Source: Alkalihalobacillus pseudalcaliphilus (lineage in GTDB: Bacteria > Bacillota > Bacilli > Bacillales > Bacillaceae_D). From it: a stretch of 64,000 nucleotides of DNA. The stretch is from assembly GCA_001038565.1 (NCBI GenBank), contig LFJO01000002.1, forward strand, positions 508,844-572,843, written 5' to 3'. Made by a program: the position numbers and the translations under genes. This document shows, piece by piece, positions 27,286 through 36,697 of the stretch (position 1 is the first letter of the stretch; each line of letters begins with the position of its first letter). The notes beneath the pieces are model-generated. The model was not told where the DNA came from, did not search any database, and saw only the letters and a list, made by a program, of their open reading frames with translations.

Positions 27286-29409
27286 ATGGATAAGGTTCGT
27301 GTCCAATCAATAATCAAAGACGTTAGACTCATTGATTTATATACGATTGTTATAGAAGGTAATGAAATTTTCAAATCAGAAAAGCTTTCACTTTTATCGA
27401 TGAGCGATGGGACGAATGAGTACGTATCATTTTCTATTCATTTAGAAAATAAACAAAAACTTTATTTAAAATTAGAACAAATTTATATATTAGGTAATCA
27501 TTATCAAGTCAACATCGATGGAATCAAGTTCACAGTCAAAATAGCTGAAGAGGTTGTAAGAACTCAAATGTTTGAAGAACTATATACGTATCATGGTGAC
27601 GATTTAGGCCTTTCACTTCAAAATGAACATTATCATTGGGCGGTTTGGGCACCGACCGCAACGAAAATGCAGCTGCTTCTTTCGGTTGATTGGTCATGCA
27701 AAGAAATCGAGATTATTCCCCTGTTTCGAACAGAGAAGGGTGTGTGGCGACTTACATTGCCAAGACAATTTGAAGGGTATTTCTATCAATACCATGTATG
27801 TGTGAATGGTGAATGGGCAACAGCCAATGACCCGTATGCGAAATTGTTAACCGTTAATGGGGAAAAGGCGATGATTGGTCATTTGGAAAAAACGAACCCG
27901 TCGCAATGGCCTGTACCAACGACTGAAATTCGACCAGTAGAAGCTATTATTTATGAGATGCATATTCGTGATTTTACAATTGGAAGACATAATGGAATAA
28001 AAGAAAAGGGAAAGTACGTAGGTTTGACAGAGCAAGGAACGAGCTTGAACAATAAACGAACAGGAATGGATTACTTAAAAGAGCTAGGAATAACACATGT
28101 AGAGTTATTACCAGTCGCTGACTTTGGTAGTGTCGATGAAACTAATTGGCCACATGAATACAATTGGGGTTATGATGTTGTCCATTATTTTTGCCCGGAG
28201 GGTAGTTATTCTCTTGATCCGTTTAACGGTTATACACGAGTGTGTGAGCTGAAGAAACTCATTGCCATATTACATCAAGAGAATCTTCAAGTTATTCTGG
28301 ATGTCGTCTTTAATCATGTGTATATTCACGAGCAATCAGATTTTCATACATTAGTACCAGGCTATTATTTCCGTTACGGACATGATAGTAGCTTAAGCAA
28401 TGGTACTGGTGTTGGTAATGATTTAGCGACAGAAAGAAAAATGGTCCGAAAATTCATCATTGACTGTGTGGTTTATTGGTTAGAGGAATTTGATGTCGAC
28501 GGTTTCCGTTTTGATTTAATGGGAATTATTGATGTGAATACGATCAACAAACTAACAAAGGAGCTAAAAGAGAGAAAACCATCCGTGTTACTTTTAGGAG
28601 AAGGTTGGAATTTACCAACGACATATGACGAACAAAAACGTGCTATCTTATCGAATGCCAAACAATTAGAGGTGGCTTTTTTTGTAGATTCCTACCGTGA
28701 TGCATTAAAAGGAAGTACTTTTCAGCTTGAAGCAAAAGGTTTTATACAGGGGAGTTTAAGCGACTTCGAAGCTATTAAGTCAGGCATTGTAGGTAACCCG
28801 GAGTTATTCAAATGTCCAGAACAAGCGATTCATTATGTAGAGTCACATGATAACCATACATTATGGGATAAATTACTTTTAAGTACAAGTGAAGATAAAC
28901 AGTGGAGGGAAAAAAGACATCAATTAGCGACAGCGATGATTTTATTAGCCCAGGGCGTACCATTTCTCCATGCTGGTCAAGAGTTTTTTCGTACGAAATA
29001 TGGGGTGGAGAACTCGTATAGGTCACCTGACTATATTAACCAGTTTGATTGGAGGAGAAGGGAAAAATATTGTTCTTACGTTGACTATGTAAAAGAACTT
29101 ATCGCCATACGTAAGTCCCACAAAGCCTTCTCTTTATCTACATATGAAGAAATTGGAAACCATTTGAATTGGCTCCACGTTGAAGAACAATGCTTTGGTT
29201 TTTCTTTGAATCAAGTGGAAAAATACGGAAAATGGCAACAGGTTATTGTCATATTTAATGCAAGTGAGTATGAGCGTAAGGTTCCAATTGAACCACAAAA
29301 ATGGCAAGTTGTCGTTGACGATCAAGTTGCATCTTTGATACCATTATATACATTCGACGGAAACGAGATAAAGATAAAGCCAGTCTCAACATTTGTATGT
29401 GTGAGATAG
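27286..29409 (+). CDS. amyX: type I pullulanase
   Basis: Debranches alpha-1,6 linkages in glycogen or maltodextrins. The 707-residue protein has no signal peptide, so it acts inside the cell. N-terminal beta domains precede a CBM48-like stretch (HYHWAVWAPTA). The type I signature YNWGYDVVHYFCPEGSYS follows. Catalytic residues are D410 (GFRFD), E439 (LGEGW) and D522 (ESHDNH). ATG 27286 follows AAAGGGGTGAGG; an upstream ATG lacks a site. Same order amyX-ytmP as in B. subtilis. No cre site was found near it. Confidence 0.95.
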   Translation: MDKVRVQSIIKDVRLIDLYTIVIEGNEIFKSEKLSLLSMSDGTNEYVSFSIHLENKQKLYLKLEQIYILGNHYQVNIDGIKFTVKIAEEVVRTQMFEELYTYHGDDLGLSLQNEHYHWAVWAPTATKMQLLLSVDWSCKEIEIIPLFRTEKGVWRLTLPRQFEGYFYQYHVCVNGEWATANDPYAKLLTVNGEKAMIGHLEKTNPSQWPVPTTEIRPVEAIIYEMHIRDFTIGRHNGIKEKGKYVGLTEQGTSLNNKRTGMDYLKELGITHVELLPVADFGSVDETNWPHEYNWGYDVVHYFCPEGSYSLDPFNGYTRVCELKKLIAILHQENLQVILDVVFNHVYIHEQSDFHTLVPGYYFRYGHDSSLSNGTGVGNDLATERKMVRKFIIDCVVYWLEEFDVDGFRFDLMGIIDVNTINKLTKELKERKPSVLLLGEGWNLPTTYDEQKRAILSNAKQLEVAFFVDSYRDALKGSTFQLEAKGFIQGSLSDFEAIKSGIVGNPELFKCPEQAIHYVESHDNHTLWDKLLLSTSEDKQWREKRHQLATAMILLAQGVPFLHAGQEFFRTKYGVENSYRSPDYINQFDWRRREKYCSYVDYVKELIAIRKSHKAFSLSTYEEIGNHLNWLHVEEQCFGFSLNQVEKYGKWQQVIVIFNASEYERKVPIEPQKWQVVVDDQVASLIPLYTFDGNEIKIKPVSTFVCVR

Positions 29410-29416
29410 CCATAAA

Positions 29417-29447
29417 AGGGGCAGAGCGAATTGAACTCTGCTTCGTT
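29417..29447 (+). terminator. intrinsic terminator after amyX
   Basis: GCAGAG...CTCTGC stem followed by TTCGTTTTGTTTT. Confidence 0.65.
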
Positions 29448-29544
29448 TTGTTTTCTTTGTAAAAAATTTAAATTTTTTAAGGTAGTTTCATGTAAAATAA
29501 GCTATACTTATATAAGTGTTAATTTGGGAAGATGGAGAAAGTAT

Positions 29545-30354
29545 ATGAAAATGAGGGTGAATTGGTTGGAAACGTTCTTAGGAGAAGGCTGGAAGGTGAT
29601 GCCAGCTGGTGGGATAACTGGAGAAGCATATATAGCCCAGCAAGGTGACCAGAAGGTTTTTTTAAAACGTAATTCATCACCTTTTCTGGCTGTACTTTCA
29701 GCAGAGGGAATTGTACCCAAGTTATTATGGACGAAGCGTTTAGAAAATGGCGATGTCGTAACGGCACAGAGATGGGTACATGGACGAGAATTAAAGTCCA
29801 ACGAAATGAATGAGAAAAGAGTTGCGAACTTATTAGCGAAAATTCATGGTTCCAGTGAATTATTAGATATGTTTAAAAGAATCGGTAATGAGCCTTTAAC
29901 ACCGGAGATTATTTATGAAAACTTAAACATACAACTGCAGCTTTTTAATATAGGTGATGAACCGATTAGACAAGGTATGCAGTATTTAAAAGAAAAGCTC
30001 CCAAGCATACATTATGACCACCATGTCGTTTGTCATGCAGATATTAATCATAATAATTGGATGCTTACCGAAGAAGAACAATTATATTTAATCGACTGGG
30101 ATGGAGCGATTGTCGCTGATCCGGCATTAGACTTAGGTCTGCTACTTTATCATTATATAGATCAATCGGAGTGGGAAAAGTGGCTAGCCCAATATGGTGT
30201 TCAAGTAGGTGAATCTCTTTATGAACGGATGCAGTGGTACGTCGTTTCTCAATCGATTGCTTCGATCGTATGGCATGTAGAAAGAGATGAACAAACTCAA
30301 GCTGAAGAGTTAAAGAATTATTTGCTAATGAACTTATCAAACGATGAAGGATGA
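29545..30354 (+). CDS. ytmP: aminoglycoside phosphotransferase/choline kinase-like protein (YtmP)
   Basis: A 269-residue kinase-fold protein. The catalytic loop HADINHNNWML and the metal-binding LIDWDGA define the APH/choline kinase family. The substrate is unknown. The frame extends 38 codons upstream through a terminator-like region, but ATG 29545 directly follows GATGGAG and gives the expected length. Conserved neighbour of amyX, ytzH and trmB. Confidence 0.88.
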   Translation: MKMRVNWLETFLGEGWKVMPAGGITGEAYIAQQGDQKVFLKRNSSPFLAVLSAEGIVPKLLWTKRLENGDVVTAQRWVHGRELKSNEMNEKRVANLLAKIHGSSELLDMFKRIGNEPLTPEIIYENLNIQLQLFNIGDEPIRQGMQYLKEKLPSIHYDHHVVCHADINHNNWMLTEEEQLYLIDWDGAIVADPALDLGLLLYHYIDQSEWEKWLAQYGVQVGESLYERMQWYVVSQSIASIVWHVERDEQTQAEELKNYLLMNLSNDEG

Positions 30355-30390
30355 TAAGAAGAGAAGAGTTTATATATAAGGATTTTCCTA

Positions 30391-30433
30391 CAGAACAAAA
30401 GCTCTACTAATGAGTGAAGTAGAGCTTTTGTTG
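30391..30433 (+). terminator. intrinsic terminator after ytmP
   Basis: CAAAAGCTCTACT pairs with AGTAGAGCTTTTG; usable on both strands. Confidence 0.85.
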
Positions 30434-30465
30434 TGGGAAAATAGGATATTTCCGAGGAAATAGTG

Positions 30466-30735
30466 TCAGTCGATGTCGGAATGAGTCAGTTGTTCTTCTT
30501 GAAGAGTCATGACAAAGGCCTCTTTCTCATAAGCTGATAGGTGACCATTTGATAAAATATCTTGCACTTTTGTGAGGGCAACAATTGTATCTGATTGAAA
30601 TTGTAATTCTTGTGATAAGCTAGATAACAATAGGTCTAATTGCTCTTTTTCATTTGGTGTAAAGTGGTGTTCGTAATCAGCATCTTGAAGAAGATCAATA
30701 ACTAGTCCAAGTTTGTCAGCTTTTGATAAAGGCAT
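30466..30735 (-). CDS. ytzH: YtzH-like protein
   Basis: An 89-residue acidic, helix-rich protein without cysteines or membrane segments, matching YtzH in size and locus. Function unknown. The ATG has an AAAGGAGT site on the minus strand. It is divergent from trmB. Confidence 0.8.
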   Translation of the reverse strand: MPLSKADKLGLVIDLLQDADYEHHFTPNEKEQLDLLLSSLSQELQFQSDTIVALTKVQDILSNGHLSAYEKEAFVMTLQEEQLTHSDID

Positions 30736-30834
30736 GATGGAGACTCCTTTTTTGATTAAGTTATCAGTAGCTTAAGCAATGAAAGAAAATTTATACGTTA
30801 TAAATTCGAATTGAAAAATTAGAGGTGTTAATCA

Positions 30835-31479
30835 ATGAGGTTGCGTCATAAACCATGGGCAAAAGAAGAAATGGAGAAAAACCCTAACATCGTTATTCAA
30901 AATCCATCAAGAGTGAAAGGGAAGTGGTCAGAGCTTTTTGGGAATCATCATCCTATCTATGTGGAAGTAGGAACGGGCAAAGGTCAATTTCTTTTAGGGA
31001 TGGGACAAGCACATCCTAATGTAAACTTTATCGGGATAGAAAAATACGATAGTGTGCTGATTACAGCGATGGAGAGAGTGAAAGAGGCTGGACTTTCCAA
31101 TGTTGTTTTCCTAAATGAAGATGTTGAAGAAATATTGGACTTCTTTGGTGAGGGGGAAATTAATAGGTTTTTTATTAACTTTACAGATCCTTGGCCGAAA
31201 AATCGTCATGAGAAGCGTCGTCTGACGTATCAAAGCTTTCTAGAAAAATATGAGTTGTTATTAAAGGAACAAGGCGAGATTCATTTTAAAACAGATAATC
31301 AAGGATTATTTGAATATTCACTTCATAGCTTTTCTAAGTACGGCTTAATTTTAAATCATGTCAGTTTAGATCTTCATAATAGTAACTTTGAAGGAAATGT
31401 CATGACCGAGTACGAGCAAAAGTTTCATGAAAGAAATATGAGAATATATCGTTGTGAAGCTGTCTTTAGACAAAAATAA
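30835..31479 (+). CDS. trmB: tRNA (guanine-N7-)-methyltransferase
   Basis: Methylates N7 of G46 in tRNA. The 214-residue protein has the SAM-binding [14 protein letters not shown], the IGIEKYDS acidic strand end and the TrmB signature [15 protein letters not shown]. Full length. The ribosome site GAGGTGTTAATCA precedes the ATG. Adjacent to ytzH and ytmP as in B. subtilis. Confidence 0.96.
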   Translation: MRLRHKPWAKEEMEKNPNIVIQNPSRVKGKWSELFGNHHPIYVEVGTGKGQFLLGMGQAHPNVNFIGIEKYDSVLITAMERVKEAGLSNVVFLNEDVEEILDFFGEGEINRFFINFTDPWPKNRHEKRRLTYQSFLEKYELLLKEQGEIHFKTDNQGLFEYSLHSFSKYGLILNHVSLDLHNSNFEGNVMTEYEQKFHERNMRIYRCEAVFRQK

Positions 31480-31500
31480 AGTCATTTATCAACATATTAA

Positions 31501-31538
31501 AAAAGCTACCCCATTACTAAAATGGGTGTAGCTTTTTC
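31501..31538. terminator. shared hairpin between trmB and ytzB
   Basis: AGCTACCCCATT and AATGGGTGTAGCT form the stem; a T run follows on the plus strand. Confidence 0.85.
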
Positions 31539-31540
31539 TC

Positions 31541-31852
31541 TTATTGAGTTTTGGTCATCTCTAAAATAGTTCCCGTTTTTGTGTCGACAACGAAATCGTA
31601 TTGAACAATGCCTTGGCTTTGTTTAGTTGAGATACCACCGATGTATACTTCATATGTTAAATCATGACGATGTAAAGTCTCGGGAACCATATGTATCCAA
31701 GAGCCAGAAATATGGTGAATGGTGCTTACTTGTTTTTTGACATTCTTTAATGCACGTTCTGGTGAGATTTTTGCATGGGAAATCGATTCACGAACTAAAT
31801 AACCAGCAACAAGACCAAGACCTAATCCAGCCAAGAAATTCTTTGTACTCAT
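31541..31852 (-). CDS. ytzB: PepSY-domain small membrane protein (YtzB)
   Basis: A 103-residue protein with one N-terminal hydrophobic segment (FLAGLGLGLVAGYLV, residues 6-20) and a PepSY-like domain (ISPERALKNV... YDFVVDTKTGTILEM). PepSY domains often modulate proteases outside the membrane; the partner is unknown. The ATG is preceded by GAAAGGAAG. Confidence 0.85.
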   Translation of the reverse strand: MSTKNFLAGLGLGLVAGYLVRESISHAKISPERALKNVKKQVSTIHHISGSWIHMVPETLHRHDLTYEVYIGGISTKQSQGIVQYDFVVDTKTGTILEMTKTQ

Positions 31853-32117
31853 CGAAATACTTCCTTTCTATTAGAGGAATAAAGAGCTTTTTCTATAAAA
31901 GTGTTGTTTCATTTATTGACTCATTCTTAGTATACAGAAAGTAAACATTGTCTTTCAAGCACAACCGCAAGAATATCAATATTTATCGATAATCTAGTCT
32001 AAACTTGTGAAGGAGTTTCTAGTTCCAAAGGTGGTCAAACTTGTCATTTTCAGATAAGATAAAAGAGTATGTTCAATTTAAATACAAAGTTATATGAGTT
32101 GGAAGGGAGTTATTGCA

Positions 32118-33188
32118 ATGAATCAGGAAACATTATCACTGTTTAAAACATTAACAGAATTACAGGGAGCACCTGGATTTGAACATGATGTCCGCAAATT
32201 TGTGAAAAGTGAGCTTTCAAAATATACGGATGAAATAGTGCAGGACAAACTCGGAAGTATTTTTGGCGTTAAAAGAGGGGATGACTCTGGACCAACTATC
32301 ATGGTGGCAGGACATATGGATGAAGTTGGCTTTATGGTTACCTCTATTAATGAGAAAGGGCTTATTCAATTTCAAACATTAGGTGGCTGGTGGAGTCAAG
32401 TATTACTAGCTCAACGTGTTCAAATTATGACAGACCAAGGTCCAGTTATTGGTGTGATTGGGTCAATCCCTCCACATTTATTAGAAGAAGCTCAGCGTGC
32501 TAAACCGATGGCTTTAAAAAATATGTACATTGACATCGGAGCTGACGATAAAGAGGACGCTATTAATATTGGGATTAAACCAGGTCAACAAATTGTGCCA
32601 ATCTGTCCTTTTACGCCAATGGCTAATGAGAAAAAGATTTTGGCAAAAGCTTGGGATAACCGTTATGGGGTCGGCTTATCGATTGAATTATTAAAAGAGT
32701 TAAAAAATGAAAAATTGCCGAACATCCTTTATTCCGGTGCAACTGTTCAAGAAGAGGTTGGGCTAAGAGGGGCACAAACGGCTGCTAATTTGATTAAGCC
32801 TGATTTATTTTATGCGTTAGATGCTAGTCCTGCAAATGATGCTACAGGTGGTAAAGATGCATTTGGTCATTTAGGCAAGGGAGCACTCTTGCGCATTTTA
32901 GACCGTTCGATGGTTACACACCGAGGCATGAGAGAATTCATTTTGGATACGGCTGAATCTAATAACATTCCATATCAATATTTTGTTTCTGCGGGTGGTA
33001 CGGATGCGGGACGTGTACATATTAGTAATAACGGTGTTCCGTCTGCTGTTGTAGGAATTTGTTCAAGATACATTCATACTTCAGCATCTATCATTCATAT
33101 CGACGATTATGCTGCAGCAAAGGAATTACTCGTCAAGCTTGTCAAAGAGAGCGACAGTTCAACTTTAGCCTCTATTTTACAACAATAA
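32118..33188 (+). CDS. ytoP: M42 family metallo-aminopeptidase (YtoP)
   Basis: A 356-residue cytoplasmic aminopeptidase/glucanase-like enzyme of family M42. Metal and catalytic residues are visible in order: AGHMDEVGF (His ligand and catalytic Asp), AWDNRYG (bridging Asp), QEEVGLRG (catalytic and ligand Glu), ALDASP (Asp) and SRYIHTSAS (His). The frame opens at 32094, but ATG 32118 follows GGAAGGGAG and starts MNQETLSLF as expected. It is 44 bases ahead of a DUF84 gene and probably cotranscribed. Confidence 0.92.
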   Translation: MNQETLSLFKTLTELQGAPGFEHDVRKFVKSELSKYTDEIVQDKLGSIFGVKRGDDSGPTIMVAGHMDEVGFMVTSINEKGLIQFQTLGGWWSQVLLAQRVQIMTDQGPVIGVIGSIPPHLLEEAQRAKPMALKNMYIDIGADDKEDAINIGIKPGQQIVPICPFTPMANEKKILAKAWDNRYGVGLSIELLKELKNEKLPNILYSGATVQEEVGLRGAQTAANLIKPDLFYALDASPANDATGGKDAFGHLGKGALLRILDRSMVTHRGMREFILDTAESNNIPYQYFVSAGGTDAGRVHISNNGVPSAVVGICSRYIHTSASIIHIDDYAAAKELLVKLVKESDSSTLASILQQ

Positions 33189-33232
33189 GAATGCATAGCA
33201 CGTTCACAATTTTAGTGTAAGGAGCTGACATC

Positions 33233-33754
33233 ATGAAAATTGCTGTCGGAACAAAAAATCCTGCCAAAGTCCATGCCGTTCAAGAATTATTCTTAAAAAT
33301 GAATGCAGGTGTTCAAAGTGTAGAAGTTCCATCAGGAGTTTCGTCACAACCATTTAGTGATGAAGAAACAGTGGAAGGTGCTGTGAACCGAGCGAAAGCA
33401 GCTCTTCAGATAACCGAGTCAGACCTAGGTTTTGGTTTAGAAGGTGGCGTAACAGAAACAACTGGTGGTCTTATGCTTTGTAATTGGGGTGCGCTTGTTA
33501 ATAAGCAAGGTCAAGTTTGGCTTGCAAGTGGAGCTAAGATATTACTACCTTTTGATGTTGCGAGAAGTTTAAGAGAAGGAAGAGAACTGGGTGATATCAT
33601 GGCAGAGCTAACCGCTGATCATGATATTCGTAAAAAAGAAGGCGCTATTGGAGTATTTACAGCTGGACGAATAACGAGAAAACAAATGTTTTTACATATT
33701 GTGGAAATGTTGTATGGCCAGTACGAATATAATCAGCAAGAATGGAAGCATTAA
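33233..33754 (+). CDS. DUF84 family inosine/xanthosine triphosphatase
   Basis: A 173-residue protein of the YjjX/DUF84 family, which hydrolyses non-canonical purine triphosphates to keep them out of nucleic acids. The N-terminal VGTKNPAKVHAV and the acidic GLEGGV motif are the family marks. Preceded by AAGGAGCTGACATC. It lies downstream of ytoP and ends at a strong bidirectional hairpin. Confidence 0.87.
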   Translation: MKIAVGTKNPAKVHAVQELFLKMNAGVQSVEVPSGVSSQPFSDEETVEGAVNRAKAALQITESDLGFGLEGGVTETTGGLMLCNWGALVNKQGQVWLASGAKILLPFDVARSLREGRELGDIMAELTADHDIRKKEGAIGVFTAGRITRKQMFLHIVEMLYGQYEYNQQEWKH

Positions 33755-33757
33755 AAA

Positions 33758-33796
33758 ACTCTCTCGGCTACTGATGTGGCCGAAGAGAGCTTTTTT
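33758..33796. terminator. shared hairpin between the DUF84 gene and ytoQ
   Basis: CTCTCTCGGC pairs with GCCGAAGAGAG, with a T run on the plus strand. Confidence 0.85.
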
Positions 33797-33797
33797 A

Positions 33798-34241
33798 TTA
33801 GGATTCAAATACATAAGAAAGGGCTTGAAGGGCTTGTTCAGGTGTTTCAACTACGACCTGGGCTTTATTGGATAACTCCTTCAATGGGTGGTGTAACTTT
33901 TCAGGACGGATTAAAATGAGTGGTTTGTTGAGCGATATAGCTGTTGACGCATCCATAGCCGTATTCCATTGTTTATAATTTTCGCCAAATAACGCAATAA
34001 CCACATCGGCTTTTTTCATCCATATTTGTGTGCGAAGATTATTAAAAGCTGATGCCGCTTCATCTTTTTGAACGGGATTTGGCTGATTGCCAATAATCTC
34101 TTCACCGATATTGTCTGAGCGGTCATGGTCCTCCATGGGTCCTTTGAAAACTAGAGGCAATTGAAGCGACTCTGCTTTCTTCTTTAGGTCGTCACGCCAA
34201 GGTGAGTGAATTTCACCAGCTAAGTATACGAGTAATTCCAT
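33798..34241 (-). CDS. ytoQ: YtoQ family protein
   Basis: A 147-residue Rossmann-like protein with the start MELLVYLAGEIHSPWRDDL and the later KADVVIALFGENYKQWN and AMDASTAISLNKPLILIRP. The pattern resembles nucleoside 2-deoxyribosyltransferase-like folds, but activity is unknown. ATG 34241 is chosen because GGAGGGATTAGCA precedes it; an ATG five codons upstream overlaps this site. Confidence 0.87.
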   Translation of the reverse strand: MELLVYLAGEIHSPWRDDLKKKAESLQLPLVFKGPMEDHDRSDNIGEEIIGNQPNPVQKDEAASAFNNLRTQIWMKKADVVIALFGENYKQWNTAMDASTAISLNKPLILIRPEKLHHPLKELSNKAQVVVETPEQALQALSYVFES

Positions 34242-34392
34242 TGCTAATCCCTCCATATTCTAGAAATAATCTATACTTAGTATAGCCTGTTCTTGGAGTA
34301 GGATCGAATGAGATGCTTATCTTTTGCTACATACTATAATCAAAGATGGACTTTTGGGACTAGCAAAGAGTATATGAAAAGGTGAGATGATC

Positions 34393-34908
34393 ATGGAGAT
34401 AAAGGAAACTAACTTAATAAACGTATTCTTATTCGTAAGTCTGCTTTTATTAGTCGGATGTTACCCTAATATTGAAGAAACTTTTCCGGATGTAGAAGCC
34501 TCTTTTAAACAAAAAACGATGTCTGATCGACAAGATATTAATAATGATTTTGGGGACATTTCACTTTATATCCCCACCAATTATGAGGTGGTAAAAGAAC
34601 AAACATTTAATTATGTATTTCTTGACCAGCATGAGGACCTGGTCATTTTATTTTATATTCCAAAAGAAGATGAGCCGCGCTTGTTGGAGCAAGAAGCAAT
34701 GGCAGAGTCATTATTATTTTTAACAGAAGAACAAGGAGAAGAACACTTTTTTTTATCTGTGAAATCGGATGATAAACTTCGCGAAATAGAGTTAACGGTA
34801 GGTAGTGGACATGTGAAGCTTACAAAACTCACGAATTACGATAAAATAGTAGACGATACCGTGGTATTGATGGAAATATTGCATTCTTATCGCTGGAATG
34901 ATAAGTAG
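34393..34908 (+). CDS. putative lipoprotein of unknown function
   Basis: A 171-residue protein with a lipoprotein signal peptide: hydrophobic INVFLFVSLLLLVGC with lipobox LVGC and the modified cysteine near residue 23. The mature part is acidic and shows no motif I recognise. Of two nearby ATG codons the second (34393) has better spacing to AAAAGGTGAG. It stands 18 bases ahead of the EIIC-like gene, which suggests one transcript and a membrane-associated partnership, by context only. Confidence 0.75.
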   Translation: MEIKETNLINVFLFVSLLLLVGCYPNIEETFPDVEASFKQKTMSDRQDINNDFGDISLYIPTNYEVVKEQTFNYVFLDQHEDLVILFYIPKEDEPRLLEQEAMAESLLFLTEEQGEEHFFLSVKSDDKLREIELTVGSGHVKLTKLTNYDKIVDDTVVLMEILHSYRWNDK

Positions 34909-34926
34909 TCATCTAGGAGGGGAGTC

Positions 34927-35961
34927 ATGAGAGGGCTTCTACATAAAAAAGGGATTCAATTGAGCTTTAAAACGTATTTCATTGATGCGATGAGTTTTAT
35001 GGCGTTGGGCTTGTTTGCATCCTTAATTATTGGATTAATTATTCAAACAGCCGCTGACCAACTTATGCTTGTTTTTGAACAAAATAGACTATTAACAGAC
35101 TTACAGGAATTAGGACAGTTGACGATGAGTTTGATGGGGCCAGCAATTGGTGTCGCCGTTGCTTATAGTTTGAAAGCTCCAAAGTTAGTGTTGTTTGCTG
35201 CCGTTGTTAGTGGAGCGGCAGGAGCTACTTTAGGGGGGCCTGCCGGGAGTTTAATCGCAGCGATTATTTCGACTGAAATAGGGAAATTGGTATCTGGTGA
35301 AACGAAGCTTGATATGATTATTACGCCATTTGTTACGATAACTACCGGTTTTATAACAGCTAGTTTTATCGGTCCGTGGATTCAGTCTGGATTACAGTCC
35401 ATAGGTACCGTGATTGTTTGGGCAACGGAACAGCAGCCTATTATAATGGGGGTATTAGTAGCGACAATTATGGGGCTTGCTCTTACGGCACCGATTTCAA
35501 GTGCCGCTTTAGCCATTATGTTAGAAATAGAAGGTATTGCTGCTGGAGCGGCGACAATTGGCTGTGCGGCACAAATGGTCGGATTTGCAGTAAGTAGTTA
35601 TCGAGATAATGGACTGTCAGGATTAGTGTCACAAGGTCTTGGAACGTCGATGTTACAAATGCCAAATATTATTAAGAACCCTATAATCCTTATTCCGCCT
35701 ACGGTGGCAGGTATGGTTTTAGCCCCAATTGGAATTCATCTTTTTGGTATGGTAAATAATGCAGCGGGGGCTGGAATGGGTACAAGTGGTTTAGTAGGTC
35801 CTATTATGATGTTAAGTGAGATGGGTTTTAATCAAGAGACATTTATATCTATTTTCATATTTTTAATAGTTGCACCTGCATTTATTAGTTTGATACTATC
35901 AGAGTGGTTACGAAAAATAGGAAAAATCAAAGCTGGGGATATGAAGATTCAGCAAGAATAA
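34927..35961 (+). CDS. PTS EIIC-like membrane protein (PTS_EIIC_2 type)
   Basis: A 344-residue protein with about nine hydrophobic segments rich in glycine and alanine (AVVSGAAGATLGGPAGSLIAA, split over two helices) and the NNAAGAGMGTSGLVGP stretch typical of the EIIC-only family. It has no EIIA or EIIB domain and none are nearby, so PTS sugar transport cannot be assumed. The AGGAGGGGAGTC site supports the ATG. It lies between a lipoprotein gene and ytpP. Confidence 0.8.
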   Translation: MRGLLHKKGIQLSFKTYFIDAMSFMALGLFASLIIGLIIQTAADQLMLVFEQNRLLTDLQELGQLTMSLMGPAIGVAVAYSLKAPKLVLFAAVVSGAAGATLGGPAGSLIAAIISTEIGKLVSGETKLDMIITPFVTITTGFITASFIGPWIQSGLQSIGTVIVWATEQQPIIMGVLVATIMGLALTAPISSAALAIMLEIEGIAAGAATIGCAAQMVGFAVSSYRDNGLSGLVSQGLGTSMLQMPNIIKNPIILIPPTVAGMVLAPIGIHLFGMVNNAAGAGMGTSGLVGPIMMLSEMGFNQETFISIFIFLIVAPAFISLILSEWLRKIGKIKAGDMKIQQE

Positions 35962-35973
35962 AGGAGAATGATG

Positions 35974-36303
35974 ATGGAACAGTTGAAAAGTGTAGAACAA
36001 TTTCAAGAGATCGTTAAAAAAGAAACAGCTGTATTTTTATTTTCGGCAGATTGGTGTCCAGATTGCCGCGTGATTGAGCCTTACTTGCCAAGAATGGAAG
36101 CGGACTTTCCAACGTTTAATTATTATTATGTTGATCGCGATCAATTTGTTGATTTATGTGTTGATTTAGGAATTATGGGAATTCCAAGTTTCCTTGTCTA
36201 CTCTGGTGGTGAAGAAATCGACCGCTTTGTAAGCAAAGACCGAAAGACGGAAGAAGAGATTGAGGCCTTCCTAACTAATGCAGAGGAAAAAGCGTTTAAG
36301 TAA
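35974..36303 (+). CDS. ytpP: thioredoxin-like protein (YtpP)
   Basis: A 109-residue cytoplasmic thioredoxin-fold protein with the redox motif C28-P-D-C31 in SADWCPDCRV and the cis-proline IPSF. CPDC differs from the CGPC of thioredoxin and suggests a different redox potential or role, for example in bacillithiol-linked redox as reported for YtpP. Three consecutive ATG codons occur; the third (35974) has the best spacing to AAGGAG. Probably cotranscribed with the EIIC-like gene, which ends 12 bases before. Confidence 0.9.
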   Translation: MEQLKSVEQFQEIVKKETAVFLFSADWCPDCRVIEPYLPRMEADFPTFNYYYVDRDQFVDLCVDLGIMGIPSFLVYSGGEEIDRFVSKDRKTEEEIEAFLTNAEEKAFK

Positions 36304-36318
36304 AAAAATGCGAAAAGG

Positions 36319-36352
36319 CACGAAGATTCTCATGAGAATTTCGTGTTTTTTT
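36319..36352 (+). terminator. intrinsic terminator after ytpP
   Basis: CACGAAGATTCTC pairs with GAGAATTTCGTG and runs into seven T residues. Confidence 0.9.
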
Positions 36353-36382
36353 GATCTCATGAAGAGAAAGTGAGTGATAACA

Positions 36383-36512
36383 CAGTGGGGAGGACGGGAG
36401 CTGGAAGAGCGAGTAACTGCACAAAGAAGGAGGTTAATGAGGGGAAGCCGAATGCGTGAGCACAAGCCTCTATTTTTCGTGCACTTACTAGCCCTCTCCC
36501 CTATGGTAACTG
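36383..36512 (+). other. long imperfect hairpin, candidate structured RNA or palindromic element
   Basis: GGGGAG (36387-36392) pairs with CTCCCC (36496-36501), GGG (36396-36398) with CCC (36492-36494), and GTAACTGCAC (36413-36422) with GTGCACTTAC (36479-36488) with one mismatch. CAGT/ACTG may close the base. The helix is much richer in G and C than its flanks. No known RNA family is recognised and no promoter is obvious; a terminator lies 31 bases upstream. Confidence 0.5.
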
Positions 36513-36574
36513 ACATGAACAAGGCAAATCGTGCAGATAATCCTATTCTTACCGCGAGTATCTGTCCAAACTGA
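36437..36574 (+). CDS. doubtful small open reading frame
   Basis: A 45-codon frame follows AAGGAGG by three bases, or 40 codons if ATG 36452 after GAGGGG is used. It has one hydrophobic stretch, PLFFVHLLALSPMV. It overlaps the long hairpin, so the coding look may be accidental. No family recognised. Confidence 0.2.
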   Translation: MRGSRMREHKPLFFVHLLALSPMVTDMNKANRADNPILTASICPN

Positions 36575-36697
36575 CAGTTGATGTGTAGAAACAGAAGTCA
36601 AGAGAATCAGTACCTGGATAAAGAGCTTATTAACTTGTGGTTTTTAATTCCCATTGTTTTTTGTTCTTATTCATTTTAATCTTTGTTGTAAGTATGA

